Assembly (NCBI GenBank): GCA_963841815.1
Contig: CAWJEE010000009.1
Location: 1-64,000 of the forward strand
Length of the DNA: 64,000 nt
Direction of reading: 5' to 3'
Source of the DNA: JAOUJD01 sp963841815
Lineage (GTDB): Bacteria; Pseudomonadota; Gammaproteobacteria; Burkholderiales; Burkholderiaceae_F
Positions within the stretch are counted from its first letter, which is position 1. Every line of letters starts with the position of its first letter. The notes under the pieces are model-generated. The model worked only from the letters and a program-made list of their open reading frames with translations, did no database searches and was not told the origin of the DNA. The translations under genes and the position numbers were made by a program. This document shows, piece by piece, positions 37,534 through 45,813 of the stretch.

Positions 37534-37637
37534 CGCGCCGCGCGGTCGGTTTCCCGTTCCGGGCGGCCCGCCGCCCGCCTGCTGTGCCACGTAGCATGGG
37601 TCTTGCACTCCTCCTGTTCGGCCGGAGGCACTGACCG

Positions 37638-38252
37638 ATGTATCACGGCGAGCGACTGAACAGCATCACCCATCTGGTGGGCGCCGCGCTGGCCGTGGTC
37701 GGCGCCGCCGCGCTGATCGCGCGCGTGATCGGCCAGGACGACCCGTGGAAGATCACCGGCGTCGTGCTGTTCGGCCTCGGACTCGTCACCCTCTACTTGG
37801 CCTCGACGCTCTATCACGCGGTCCGCGGTCCGTTGAAGACGCTGCTGCGGCGCGCGGACCACGCCGCCGTGTTCCTGCTGATCGCCGGCACCTGGGCGCC
37901 GTTCGCGCTGGGACCGCTGCGCGGCGGGTTCGGACTGACCCTGTTCGCCGTCGTCTGGGCAATGGCCGTCCTGGGGATCTGGCAGGCGATGCGACGCAGC
38001 GCCGATCGCGACCCTTCGCCGGTGCCGCACCTGATCATGGGATGGCTCGGCGCCGCGGCGCTGATTCCGCTGAGCGAGGCGCTCGGGCTCGTCGGCATGG
38101 CGTGGCTCGCCGTCGGCGGGCTTCTCTACACGATCGGCGTCCTGTTCTACGTGAAGGACCGCGTGTGGCGCCATGCCCACGGCATCTGGCACCTCTTCGT
38201 GATGGGTGGCAGCGCGAGCCACTTCGTGGCGGTGATGTTTTTCGTCGCGTAG
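37638..38252 (+). CDS. Hemolysin III / PAQR-like membrane protein (YqfA family)
   Basis: 204 residues with seven predicted helices. It starts YHGERLNSITHLVGAAL, followed by STLYHAVRGPLK, DHAAVFLLIAGTWAPF and a C-terminal HGIWHLFVMGGSASHF. The conserved His/Ser/Asp residues of these blocks form the zinc site of the CREST/PAQR fold. Bacterial members are named hemolysin III, but their true role is probably membrane lipid hydrolysis or homeostasis. It lies 104 bp after the small Lys/Gln-rich gene. Confidence 0.92.
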   Translation: MYHGERLNSITHLVGAALAVVGAAALIARVIGQDDPWKITGVVLFGLGLVTLYLASTLYHAVRGPLKTLLRRADHAAVFLLIAGTWAPFALGPLRGGFGLTLFAVVWAMAVLGIWQAMRRSADRDPSPVPHLIMGWLGAAALIPLSEALGLVGMAWLAVGGLLYTIGVLFYVKDRVWRHAHGIWHLFVMGGSASHFVAVMFFVA

Positions 38253-38331
38253 TGTCCCAGCCTCGGTCAGTCTGCCATCCCCACCGGGCCGAGCGGTTCC
38301 TGCCGACGTCGTGATTCGGAGCTCGCAGCGG

Positions 38332-38357
38332 AGGCCTCGGGCGGCGCCCCGAGGCCT
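38332..38357. terminator. Bidirectional hairpin between convergent genes
   Basis: Perfect 10-bp stem AGGCCTCGGG / CCCGAGGCCT with a CGGCGC loop lies between the hemolysin III-like and arfB genes, which converge. There is no long T-run on either side, so it may act weakly or with Rho. Confidence 0.5.
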
Positions 38358-38374
38358 GCGCCACGAGACCATCC

Positions 38375-38782
38375 CTACTCGACCACCTTCCTGCGCAGTG
38401 CCTTCACCTGCCCCCGCTGCACCTTCGTTTCGACCCGCTTGCGCTGCGAACTCGCCGTCGGCTTCGTCGGCCGGCGCCTGATCGGGATGTGCGCGGCTGC
38501 GTCCAGCAACGCGCGCAGTCGCAGCAGCGCCTCGGCGCGGTTCTTCTCCAGGCTGCGCGACGTCTGCGCCTTGATGACGATCACGCCCTCGTCCGTGATG
38601 CGCTGGTCGCGCTTCGCGAGCAGCTTGTCCTTCAGCGCGTCGGGCAGCGACGAGGCGCGCACATCGAAGCGCAGGTGCACCGCGTTGGAGACCTTGTTGA
38701 CGTTCTGGCCGCCCGCGCCCTGCGCGCGGATGGCCTGCCACTCGATTTCGCCTTCGGCGAGCGTGAAAGGGATGGACGGCAT
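38375..38782 (-). CDS. arfB: Alternative ribosome-rescue factor ArfB (peptidyl-tRNA hydrolase)
   Basis: 135 residues. The GGQ motif is at residues 24-26 (RAQGAGGQNVNKVSNAVHLRF), and a basic C-terminal tail (TASSQRKRVETKVQRGQVKALRRKVVE) reaches into the empty mRNA channel in the known structure. There is no stop-codon recognition domain, which separates ArfB from RF1/RF2. It releases peptides from ribosomes stalled without a stop codon. It is followed on the same strand, upstream of its start, by the YitT gene with 31 bp between. Confidence 0.93.
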   Translation of the reverse strand: MPSIPFTLAEGEIEWQAIRAQGAGGQNVNKVSNAVHLRFDVRASSLPDALKDKLLAKRDQRITDEGVIVIKAQTSRSLEKNRAEALLRLRALLDAAAHIPIRRRPTKPTASSQRKRVETKVQRGQVKALRRKVVE

Positions 38783-38813
38783 GGCGGAAGCTTAGCCGCC
38801 GGTGCGCAGGGAG

Positions 38814-39428
38814 TCAGACGCCGAGGTAGCGGCCCGGCTTGTGGTTCACGGCGACGACGAGGTTGAGCGCCACCGCACCGAGCACCGACAGCAGCACCCG
38901 CCCGGGCTCGACGATCGCGAACGCCGCCGCGACGATCGCGCAGTCGACCGCCATCTGCACCTTGCCCGCGCGCCAGCCGTGGCGTTCCTGCAACCAGAGC
39001 ACGAGCACGTTCAGTCCTCCCAGGCTCGCGCGGTGCCGGAACAGCATCAGCAGGCCCGCGCCGATCACCAGCCCGCCCATCACCGCGGCGTAGGCCGGCT
39101 GCAGCCAGTCGAAGCGCACCAGGGCCGGCAGCAACTCCACGAAGACCGACAGCAGCGCGACGGCGACGAACGTCTTGACCGTGAAGCGCCAACCCATCGT
39201 CCGCAGCGCGAACCAGACGAACGGCAGGTTGATCACGAAGAACACGAGGCCGAACCGCCAGCCGGTCGCGTAGTGCACGAGGAAGGCGAGCCCGGCCGTG
39301 CCCCCGGTCAGCAGGCCGGCGTGCGCGTACATGCTGACGCCGAGCGCGACGAAGAGCGTCCCGGTGACGAGCGCCTGGGCGTCCTCGAACGCGGTGTGCT
39401 GCGTCGTGGCTGGGGTCGGATCGAGCAT
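38814..39428 (-). CDS. YitT family membrane protein
   Basis: 204 residues with about five or six helices. Blocks such as HAGLLTGGTAGLAFLVHY and GLVIGAGLLMLFRHRASLGGLNVLVLWLQER match the YitT/DUF161 family. This family is widespread and functionally unassigned; YitT-like proteins are membrane transporters or sensors by analogy. It is probably co-transcribed with arfB. Confidence 0.88.
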   Translation of the reverse strand: MLDPTPATTQHTAFEDAQALVTGTLFVALGVSMYAHAGLLTGGTAGLAFLVHYATGWRFGLVFFVINLPFVWFALRTMGWRFTVKTFVAVALLSVFVELLPALVRFDWLQPAYAAVMGGLVIGAGLLMLFRHRASLGGLNVLVLWLQERHGWRAGKVQMAVDCAIVAAAFAIVEPGRVLLSVLGAVALNLVVAVNHKPGRYLGV

Positions 39429-39767
39429 CGCCCCGCAGTCTAGGGCCTGTTAACGCTTGGCTCGCGCATGCGCCGGGTCTTGGCGGGCCGCGCAGCTAGG
39501 CGCGGCGACGACTGCCTCTAAACGGTTGACGCCGGCCGCGCGCGGAGCGAAGCTTGCGCACCGCTCGTTCGAGCGCCACCTGATCCCGGAGGCGCCATGT
39601 CAAAGACTGATCTTGCCCGCTAGTCGGCCGCCCTCGCGCTGACTCGGTTCGTTCCGAATCCGCCGCGTTCCGCGGCCGGCGATCCCCACACGCATCACAC
39701 GGGCCGCGCGCCCTTGCGCGCGATCGCTTGCGCACGCGCTCGCGTGCAGACGAAGGAACGAAACGAA
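39429..39767. other. Intergenic gap before rsgA
   Basis: 339 bp between divergent yitT-like and rsgA genes. A tiny frame at 39597 (MSKTDLAR, preceded by GGAGG) could be a leader peptide or a remnant, but nothing else supports it. The final bases GAAGGAACGAAACGAA provide the ribosome site of rsgA. I see no repeat or RNA. Confidence 0.45.
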
Positions 39768-40814
39768 ATGCAATTCGAGCAATGGGATCGGCTGCGGCCG
39801 ATCGGTCTGACCCCGCCGGTGATGCAGGCGCTGGCGGCACTCGACGCGCGCGGCGATCCGATGCGCGTCACCGAGGTCCATCGGGACAGCGTCATCGTGG
39901 CCGACGGCGAAGCCGAGCATCCGGCGCGCCTGCTGCCCGCCGTGCGGCGCGAACTGCCGCCACTGGCGGTCGGCGACTGGGTGGCCGTCGAGCGCGACGC
40001 GCACGGCACGCTCTGGGTGTGCGACCGCATGCCGCCGATCAGCCAACTGGCTCGCCGCAACAGCGAGGGCCACGCGCAGCCCCTCGTCAGCAACGTCGAC
40101 ACGGCGCTGCTGGTGATGGGCCTCGACGGCGACTTCAACCTGCGCCGTCTCGAGCGTTACCTCGCGATGGTCACGCCGGCGGGCCTGTGGCCCGTGGTCG
40201 TGCTGACCAAGGCGGACCTCGCCGATGACGTCGACGCGCGACGCGACGAAGTCGCGCGCCGGATCGGCGCGCACATCGACGTGCACGCGGTGAACGCGCT
40301 CGATCCTTCGTCCGCGGCGACGCTCGCGCCGTACCTCGGCGCCGGACAGACGCTGGTGCTGCTCGGCTCGTCGGGCGCGGGCAAGTCGACGCTGACCAAC
40401 GCGCTGATCGGCCGCGCCGTGCAGGACACCGGCGCGGTGCGCGCGGACGACAGTCGCGGCCGCCACACCACCACTACGCGCTCACTGCACCGGCTGACCG
40501 GCGGCGCCTGCGTCATCGACACGCCGGGACTCCGCGGTCTCGCGCCGGACATCGACGAAGCGGGGCTTGCGGCGAGCTTCGAGGACATCCAGTCGCTGGC
40601 GTCGCAGTGCCGCTTCCGCGATTGCACGCACGCCGACGAACCGGGCTGCGCGGTGCGCGCCGTCGTGGCGCCCGACCGGCTGGCGAACTACCAGAAGCTG
40701 CTGCGCGACATCCGGCGCGAAACGCTGACGCCGCTGCAGAAGCGCGAAATCGTGTCGATGTGGAAGGCGCGGGGCAAGGCCGCGGCCGCACGGATGAAGT
40801 TGAAGCGCGGCTGA
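39768..40814 (+). CDS. rsgA: Ribosome small-subunit-dependent GTPase A
   Basis: 348 residues with the circularly permuted GTPase order: TKAD (G4) first, then GSSGAGKSTLTN (G1) and DTPG (G3). The N-terminal OB-fold domain occupies residues 30-110. The C-terminal zinc knuckle reads CRFRDCTHADEPGCAV with the Cys/His ligands. ATG at 39768 follows AAGGAA; upstream in-frame codons lack homology. RsgA checks maturation of the 30S subunit and releases RbfA. A single gene, with chrA genes starting 54 bp downstream. Confidence 0.96.
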   Translation: MQFEQWDRLRPIGLTPPVMQALAALDARGDPMRVTEVHRDSVIVADGEAEHPARLLPAVRRELPPLAVGDWVAVERDAHGTLWVCDRMPPISQLARRNSEGHAQPLVSNVDTALLVMGLDGDFNLRRLERYLAMVTPAGLWPVVVLTKADLADDVDARRDEVARRIGAHIDVHAVNALDPSSAATLAPYLGAGQTLVLLGSSGAGKSTLTNALIGRAVQDTGAVRADDSRGRHTTTTRSLHRLTGGACVIDTPGLRGLAPDIDEAGLAASFEDIQSLASQCRFRDCTHADEPGCAVRAVVAPDRLANYQKLLRDIRRETLTPLQKREIVSMWKARGKAAAARMKLKRG

Positions 40815-40868
40815 CCCTGGCAGTGCCGGCGCGACGGTCCGCGCGAACGGCGCGGATATGATCGCCGC

Positions 40869-41453
40869 ATGTCGCAGGAGCCCGTCGCTCGTCCTTCCTC
40901 GTCGATGGATCTCTTCGTCACGTTCACGCTGCTCGCGCTGCAGGGCTTCGGCGGCGTGCTGGCGGTCACGCAGCGGGAGCTCTGCGAGCGCAAGCGGTGG
41001 CTGGACCATGTCCAGTTCGTCGAGATCCTGTCGATCGGCCAGGTGCTGCCGGGCCCGAGCGTCGTCAACGTCGCGCTGATCATCGGCGACCGCTATTTCG
41101 GCTGGCGCGGCGCATTCTCGGCGCTCGCCGGCATGATGACGCTGCCGCTCGTGATCGTGCTCGCGCTGGCCGCCCTCTACGTCGAGTTTGCGCAGGTGGC
41201 CGCGGTAGCCGGGGCATTGCGCGGGATGGCGGCCGTCGCCGCCGGCCTCATCATCGGCACGGCGCTTCGACTCGCCGCTTCGCTGCGCGGCACGCCGATC
41301 GGAAGCTTCGCGGCGGTGGCGCTCGCGACGGCTTCGTTCGTGGCGGTCGCGCTGCTCCGCTGGCCGCTGGTATGGGTGCTGCTGGCGCTCGGCTCGGTCG
41401 GCATGGCATGGGCCTGGCGGCGCATCGCAGCGCAGGATCGCTCCGCGCGATGA
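40869..41453 (+). CDS. chrA: Chromate transporter, N-terminal-half protein
   Basis: 194 residues with about six helices. LALQGFGGVLAVTQRELCERKRWL and EILSIGQVLPGPSVVNVA are the signatures of the CHR domain (the G-x-G-G-...-P-G-P pattern). This is a short-chain CHR protein that works as a pair with the next gene, whose ATG overlaps its stop region by 4 bp. The pair exports chromate or another oxyanion. Without a regulator (ChrB) it may simply transport sulphate-like ions. Confidence 0.93.
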   Translation: MSQEPVARPSSSMDLFVTFTLLALQGFGGVLAVTQRELCERKRWLDHVQFVEILSIGQVLPGPSVVNVALIIGDRYFGWRGAFSALAGMMTLPLVIVLALAALYVEFAQVAAVAGALRGMAAVAAGLIIGTALRLAASLRGTPIGSFAAVALATASFVAVALLRWPLVWVLLALGSVGMAWAWRRIAAQDRSAR

Positions 41454-41983
41454 CGACGCTGACGCTCGCCGACGCGCTGCCGCTCTTCGGCCACTTCCTC
41501 GTGCTGTCGCTGCTCGCGATCGGCGGCGCGATCGTGGTCGTGCCCGAGATGCACCGTCTGATGGTCGGGCAGCTGCACCTGCTCGACGACGCGCAGTTCA
41601 ACGCGTCCGTCGCGCTCGCGCAGGCGGCACCCGGACCCAACGTGCTGTTCGTCGCCGTGCTCGGTTACCAGGCGGCCGGGCTCGCGGGCGCGGCGGTGAC
41701 GCTGGCCGGAATCATGCTGCCCTCCACGCTGCTGGCCGTCGGCGCCACCCGCTGGGCGCAGGCGCGGCAGCATCGAATCGGCGTGCGCGCGTTCAAGGCG
41801 GGGCTGGCGCCGATCACGATCGCACTGCTCGCTGCCACGGGCTGGGTCCTGACCGCCCAGAACCCGACGGCGCCGGTGATCATCCTCACCGCAGTCACGG
41901 CCTTGTTCGCGTGGCTTACGCGTATCCACGTGCTCTGGCTGATCGCCGCCGGCGCCATTGCGGGCGCAGCCGGGCTGGTCTGA
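41450..41983 (+). CDS. chrA: Chromate transporter, C-terminal-half protein
   Basis: 177 residues, the second CHR domain. The signature is LSLLAIGGAIVVVPEMHRLMV followed by QFNASVALAQAAPGPNVLFVAVLGY. It overlaps the first half by ATGA, so the two chains are made in equal amounts and probably form a heterodimer with opposite membrane topology, as shown for short-chain CHR pairs. The next gene is 79 bp downstream. Confidence 0.93.
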   Translation: MTTLTLADALPLFGHFLVLSLLAIGGAIVVVPEMHRLMVGQLHLLDDAQFNASVALAQAAPGPNVLFVAVLGYQAAGLAGAAVTLAGIMLPSTLLAVGATRWAQARQHRIGVRAFKAGLAPITIALLAATGWVLTAQNPTAPVIILTAVTALFAWLTRIHVLWLIAAGAIAGAAGLV

Positions 41984-42061
41984 CGCTCCGCTTGACGGCC
42001 ATCAACGCGGTAATGCCGGCCGGGTCGAGGATGAAATCGGTTGTACAGACGAGAAGCCACC

Positions 42062-42388
42062 ATGACATTCCCGATCCAGCTCGCGTTCCACCAAATGGAG
42101 CGGTCCGAAGCGCTCGAACAGGCGATCCGTGAACGCTCCGAGAAACTGGGCAAGTTCCACCCGGGGATCACCAACATGCACGTGGCCGTGACGCAGGAGT
42201 CGCGTCACAGCAGCAAGGGACGGTTGTTCAACGTGAAGCTCGACGTTCACGTGAAGGGCAAGTCGTTCGCGATCACGCAGCAGGGCGACGAGGACCCGTT
42301 CGTCGCCGCGCGCGATGCGTTCGACGCTGCCAAGCGGCTGCTCGATTCCGAACTCGACACCTCGCGCGGCTTCGTCAAGCAGCACTAG
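42062..42388 (+). CDS. Ribosome-associated/hibernation factor (HPF/RaiA family)
   Basis: 108 residues. MTFPIQLAFHQMERSEALEQAI and HVAVTQESRHSSKGRLFNVKLDVHVKGK give the beta-alpha-beta-beta-beta-alpha fold of the short HPF/RaiA family. The C-terminal tail is short (SRGFVKQH). These proteins bind the decoding centre of the 30S subunit in stationary phase or stress. It is not beside rpoN, the usual place of hpf, so it is probably a second paralogue. Confidence 0.87.
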   Translation: MTFPIQLAFHQMERSEALEQAIRERSEKLGKFHPGITNMHVAVTQESRHSSKGRLFNVKLDVHVKGKSFAITQQGDEDPFVAARDAFDAAKRLLDSELDTSRGFVKQH

Positions 42389-42415
42389 GCGCGGCCGGGC
42401 GGCCGCGGCGCGCCG

Positions 42416-42760
42416 TCAGTCGACGGCGAGCAGTTCGACTTCGAACACGAGCGTGGCGTTGGGCGGGATGACGCCGCCCGCGCCGTAGGCGCCGTACCCA
42501 AGGTCGGGCGGAATGGTGAGCTTGCGCTTGCCGCCGACCTTCATGCCTTCGACGCCTTCGTCCCAGCCGGCGATCACGTTGCCGCGCCCGAGCGCGAAGG
42601 CGAACGGGTCGCGCCGGTCCACGCTGGAGTCGAACTTGCGGCCATTGGTCAGCCACCCCGTGTAGTGCACGGTCACGTGGTCGCCGCTCTTCGCGGCGGC
42701 GCCGTCGCCAACAGCAAGGTCTTCGATCATCAGCCCGCTGGCCGTCGTCACTGTCGTCAT
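42416..42760 (-). CDS. FKBP-type peptidyl-prolyl isomerase
   Basis: 114 residues, a single FKBP domain without a signal peptide. VTVHYTGWLTNGRKFDSSVDR and FALGRGNVIAGWDEGVEGMKVGGKR are the standard motifs, ending IPPNATLVFEVELLAVD. It is cytoplasmic and speeds cis-trans proline isomerisation. It follows the htrA gene on the same strand with 54 bp between, so the two folding/quality-control genes may be co-transcribed. Confidence 0.94.
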   Translation of the reverse strand: MTTVTTASGLMIEDLAVGDGAAAKSGDHVTVHYTGWLTNGRKFDSSVDRRDPFAFALGRGNVIAGWDEGVEGMKVGGKRKLTIPPDLGYGAYGAGGVIPPNATLVFEVELLAVD

Positions 42761-42814
42761 GGCAGTCTCGTCGATTCCGAAAGGGGCGGATGTTACCTGC
42801 GCCTCGCGTCGTCC

Positions 42815-43906
42815 TCAGGGCGCGAGGTCGATCACGCGCACGGAGACCTTCTGCTCCTTGCCGCTGCGCGCGATGGTGAGTTCGGCGTCGCGGCCGGTGC
42901 CTGCGCGGTCCAGTTCGTTGGCGAACTGCGACGGCGTCTCGGTCGGGCGGCCGTTGACCGCAATGATCACGTCGCCGACGTCGCGCGACCGCGGGTTCGC
43001 CGGGCGCAGACCGGCCCTGGCAGCGGGCGACCCGGGGCGCACGCTCTCGATCACCACGCCGCGGATGCCGGCGCGCGCGACGACGTCCGGCGGATACGGA
43101 ACGATGCCGATGCCGGGGATCGGCGCGCGACCGCGCGAGATCAGCGACGGCACGATGCGATTGACGAGATCGACCGGGATCGCGAAACCGACACCGGCCG
43201 AGCTGCCCGACGCCGAGCGGATGGCGCTGTTGACGCCGACCAGCCGGCCGGCGCTGTCGAGCAACGGCCCGCCGCTGTTGCCGGGATTGATCGCCGCGTC
43301 GGTCTGGATCACGCCCGCGACTTCGCGGTAGCCGGCGGTCGGCAGTTCGCGATCGAGCGCGCTGACGATGCCGCGCGTCAGCGTGCGCTGCAGGCCGAAC
43401 GGATTGCCGATCGCGAAGACCGACTGGCCGACTTTCAGTTCGCTCGACGCGCCCATCGGGATCGGTCGCAGGTCCTTCGGCGGCCGCGTCAGCTTCACCA
43501 CGGCGAGGTCGTACTCGGGCGCGCGTCCCACGACGGTTGCGGGAATCGGGTCGCCGGCGTCGAGCTGGACGAACACCTTGCGCGCGCCATCGACGACGTG
43601 ATTGTTGGTGACGACGTGCCCTGTGCTGTCCCACACGAAGCCGCTGCCAGCACCCTGCGAAGCGGTGACGAACCAGCCGGCCTGCTGCAGCACTTCGGTG
43701 GTGATGTACGCGACCGACGGTGCGGCGTTGTGGAACAGTTCGACGACCGCGCGCTCGCTGTCGGGCAACGGTCCGCGCGGCGTCACGGTCCGCGGCTCGA
43801 CGCGCGGCGGAGTCTGCGCGATCGAACTCAGTGCGCCCGCGGCCGCGACCGCGGCCACCCCCGCGGCAATCGCCGCCCGCCTGAGCCAGGCTGATCCGGA
43901 TTTCAT
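42815..43906 (-). CDS. Periplasmic serine protease (HtrA/DegP-like) with one PDZ domain
   Basis: About 363 residues from the ATG at 43906 (MKSGSAWLRRAAIAAG); the ORF has an earlier start at 43945, but it only adds hydrophilic residues. A membrane/signal helix is at about 10-30. The catalytic triad lies in NNHVV (His), EYDLAVVKL (Asp) and NPGNSGGPL (Ser). One PDZ domain (RGVVIESVRPGSPAARAGLRP) follows. This DegS/HhoB-like layout suggests membrane-anchored protein quality control. It is divergent from the third small exported peptide. Confidence 0.93.
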   Translation of the reverse strand: MKSGSAWLRRAAIAAGVAAVAAAGALSSIAQTPPRVEPRTVTPRGPLPDSERAVVELFHNAAPSVAYITTEVLQQAGWFVTASQGAGSGFVWDSTGHVVTNNHVVDGARKVFVQLDAGDPIPATVVGRAPEYDLAVVKLTRPPKDLRPIPMGASSELKVGQSVFAIGNPFGLQRTLTRGIVSALDRELPTAGYREVAGVIQTDAAINPGNSGGPLLDSAGRLVGVNSAIRSASGSSAGVGFAIPVDLVNRIVPSLISRGRAPIPGIGIVPYPPDVVARAGIRGVVIESVRPGSPAARAGLRPANPRSRDVGDVIIAVNGRPTETPSQFANELDRAGTGRDAELTIARSGKEQKVSVRVIDLAP

Positions 43907-44065
43907 CGTGTCGGCATCTCCTGCGCCCGCAGAGGCGCTGTGCAACAGCCCTGTTAACTATGGGCGCACCGCCGTGTTCACAAGCCGCCGGCACGGCCGA
44001 TCCGTCGGCCGTGGCGCCGATTCGTCGGACGCCGCCCCGCTTCGCGCCCTCCGCCGCGCGCGGCT

Positions 44066-44134
44066 GCAGTTCACGCCCGGACTCGTGCAGTTCATCGCAT
44101 CCACGTGGCGGCCGCTCGCGTCGATTCCTACAGT
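44066..44134 (+). promoter_or_regulatory. LytTR-like direct-repeat operator and promoter box, copy 3
   Basis: GCAGTTCAC (44066-44074) and GCAGTTCAT (44087-44095) are a near-perfect direct repeat with a 21-bp period. CCTACAGT begins exactly 61 bp after the first repeat (44127-44134), 46 bp before the peptide start. Flanks outside the elements show little similarity to copies 1 and 2 apart from CTCGCG, so the shared pattern is probably selected rather than inherited. Confidence 0.65.
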
Positions 44135-44179
44135 GCACACATCGACGACATCCGTCGCCAGCCGCACGAGGACATCGCC

Positions 44180-44383
44180 ATGCTCAAGCACGCTGAAACG
44201 GTCTTCTTCCTCCTCGCCACCGTGGCCGCGCTCGCCCTGCCGGCCGTGCCCGCGGTGCAGGAAGCCCTCGCGCGGGACTACGCGACCGTCGAGGCCGCGC
44301 TGCCCGTGCTCCTCATGGAGCGCGTCGAGATCGTCGCCGCGTCCTTGCACCCGTCCCCCACGCAGGTCGCTGCGGTTCGCTGA
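44180..44383 (+). CDS. Small exported peptide 3 (67 residues)
   Basis: MLKHAETVFFLLATVAALALP starts a signal-like hydrophobic helix. The tail reads YATVEAALPVLLMERVEIVAAS. The motif VLLMERVEI resembles VVMEKVTV and VVLEHVTV of the other two peptides, and the gene has the same operator and spacing. Sequence similarity outside this is slight. AGGA lies 7 bp before the ATG and a strong terminator follows. Role unknown; probably exported or membrane-anchored. Confidence 0.75.
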   Translation: MLKHAETVFFLLATVAALALPAVPAVQEALARDYATVEAALPVLLMERVEIVAASLHPSPTQVAAVR

Positions 44384-44399
44384 GAACCCTCTTGCCTGC

Positions 44400-44434
44400 G
44401 CGGCCGGCGCCCTCCCGCGCCGGCCGCTTTTTTT
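44400..44434 (+). terminator. Strong Rho-independent terminator after peptide 3
   Basis: Perfect 11-bp stem GCGGCCGGCGC / GCGCCGGCCGC with a 6-base loop and a seven-T run, 16 bp after the stop. Confidence 0.95.
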
Positions 44435-44553
44435 CGTCCGAAGTTTCCCGTCCCCTCGCGCCCATCGACCGGCCTACCGTCAACCCGGCGAGGGCGCTGT
44501 ACGTTGAAAATACAATGGCTGTCGCCATCACCAAGCAATCGACGGGAGATTCA

Positions 44554-45234
44554 ATGAAGTTGCAGTCCACCCTCATCGCCATCACCGCCGCTGCGCTGCT
44601 CAGCGCCTGCGCCTCGTCCGGATACGAGCCGAACAAGACGCGGGACACCGCCGTCGGCGCCGCCGCCGGCGCGGCGGTCGGCGCACTCGCGCACAGCAGC
44701 AACCGGACCCACGGCGCGCTGGCCGGCGCGGCGATCGGCGCGCTCGGCGGCTACGTCTGGTCGAGCCAGATGGAAAAGCAGAAGAAGGAAATGGAGCAGG
44801 CCACCCAGGGCACCGGCGTGCAGGTCACACAGACGGCGGACAACCAGCTGAAGCTCGAAGTGCCGAGCGACATCTCGTTCGACGTGGGCCGCGCCGACAT
44901 CAAGCCGAACTTCGCGCCGATCCTCGACAAGTTCGCGCAGTCGCTGAACCAGAGCCCGGCATCGACAGTCCGCATCATCGGCCACACCGACAGCTCCGGC
45001 AGCGATGCGATCAACAACCCCCTGTCGGTGAACCGCGCCGCCAGCACGCGCGACTACCTGGTAACGCGGGGCGTGAACACCCAGCGGATCGCGATCGACG
45101 GGCGCGGGTCACAGCAGCCGATCGCCGACAACGGGACCGACGCGGGCCGCGCGCGCAATCGCCGCGTCGAGATCTTCGTCGCCGAGGCGGCACCGGCGCA
45201 GGCCGCACCGGCGCAAGCCGCGCCGGCGCGCTGA
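44554..45234 (+). CDS. OmpA-family lipoprotein with glycine zipper
   Basis: 226 residues from MKLQSTLIAITAAALLSAC (lipobox Cys at residue 19); GGGAGA precedes this ATG, and the longer ORF upstream is not supported. A glycine-zipper segment (VGAAAGAAVGALAHSS, GALAGAAIGALGGYV) at about 37-70 is followed by a short helix and an OmpA C-terminal domain (about 105-215) with HTDSSGSDAINNPLSVNRA and GRARNRRVEIFV, which binds peptidoglycan. The C-terminus is a short (AQAAP) repeat. It is an outer-membrane lipoprotein linking envelope and cell wall. Confidence 0.92.
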   Translation: MKLQSTLIAITAAALLSACASSGYEPNKTRDTAVGAAAGAAVGALAHSSNRTHGALAGAAIGALGGYVWSSQMEKQKKEMEQATQGTGVQVTQTADNQLKLEVPSDISFDVGRADIKPNFAPILDKFAQSLNQSPASTVRIIGHTDSSGSDAINNPLSVNRAASTRDYLVTRGVNTQRIAIDGRGSQQPIADNGTDAGRARNRRVEIFVAEAAPAQAAPAQAAPAR

Positions 45235-45289
45235 GCGTTCGCGACACCGCGCGTCCGGCTGCAATCCAGCGGCCGGCGCGCGCCGTATT

Positions 45290-45748
45290 TCAGAGCCGCG
45301 GCCGCCGCAGCCGCTTGTGCATGCACACGGCGATGGAGGGGCAGAGCGACGCGAACTGCGCCGTGCCCTGGATCGCGAGCGGCACCGACGCGCGCTGCAC
45401 GCGCAGGTAGTCGTGCAGGGCGAAGAAGCCGGGCACGCTGCCGGTGAGCAGGTAGAGGTCGTCGATGCCGCGCTGTTCGGCGAGCCGCTCGACGGCCGCC
45501 ACCAGCGCGCCGCCGCGTCCCTGTCCATGCAGCGAGGGCAGCACTGCGAGCGACCGCAGCAGGCCCGCGCCTTCGGCATTCTGGAGGCCGACCACGCCGA
45601 CCACCTGCCCCGCCTCGCGCATCACCAGGAAGTCGACCGGCGACGTGTCGACGTCGTCGACGAGCAGGCCGGACTGCCGCAGCAGCTCGCGCACGCGCGG
45701 GCGGTCGTGCCCGCGCGCCGGCTCGATCAGGAAGGGATCGACGTGCAT
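45290..45748 (-). CDS. arsN2: ArsN2-like GNAT acetyltransferase
   Basis: 152 residues from MHVDPFLIEPARGHDRPRV. The acetyl-CoA loop is LPSLHGQGRGGALVAAVER. The C-terminal block TAQFASLCPSIAVCMHK with its Cys pair is characteristic of the ArsN2 family found in arsenic islands, though no ars genes are nearby. The reaction is an amino- or small-molecule acetylation; for the related ArsN1 it is acetylation of methylarsenite analogues or phosphinothricin. It lies downstream of kup on the same strand. Confidence 0.75.
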   Translation of the reverse strand: MHVDPFLIEPARGHDRPRVRELLRQSGLLVDDVDTSPVDFLVMREAGQVVGVVGLQNAEGAGLLRSLAVLPSLHGQGRGGALVAAVERLAEQRGIDDLYLLTGSVPGFFALHDYLRVQRASVPLAIQGTAQFASLCPSIAVCMHKRLRRPRL

Positions 45749-45813
45749 CGACGCATTCTCGCAGCCTCGGGGCGGCGGCTCCAGTCCGCGCCTGCGGAGG
45801 TTGGCGAAGGCCG

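Noticed and set aside
39442..39456. GGGCCTGTTAACG, reminiscent of IS-end sequences
   Set aside because: No matching inverted copy and no transposase remnant within reach.
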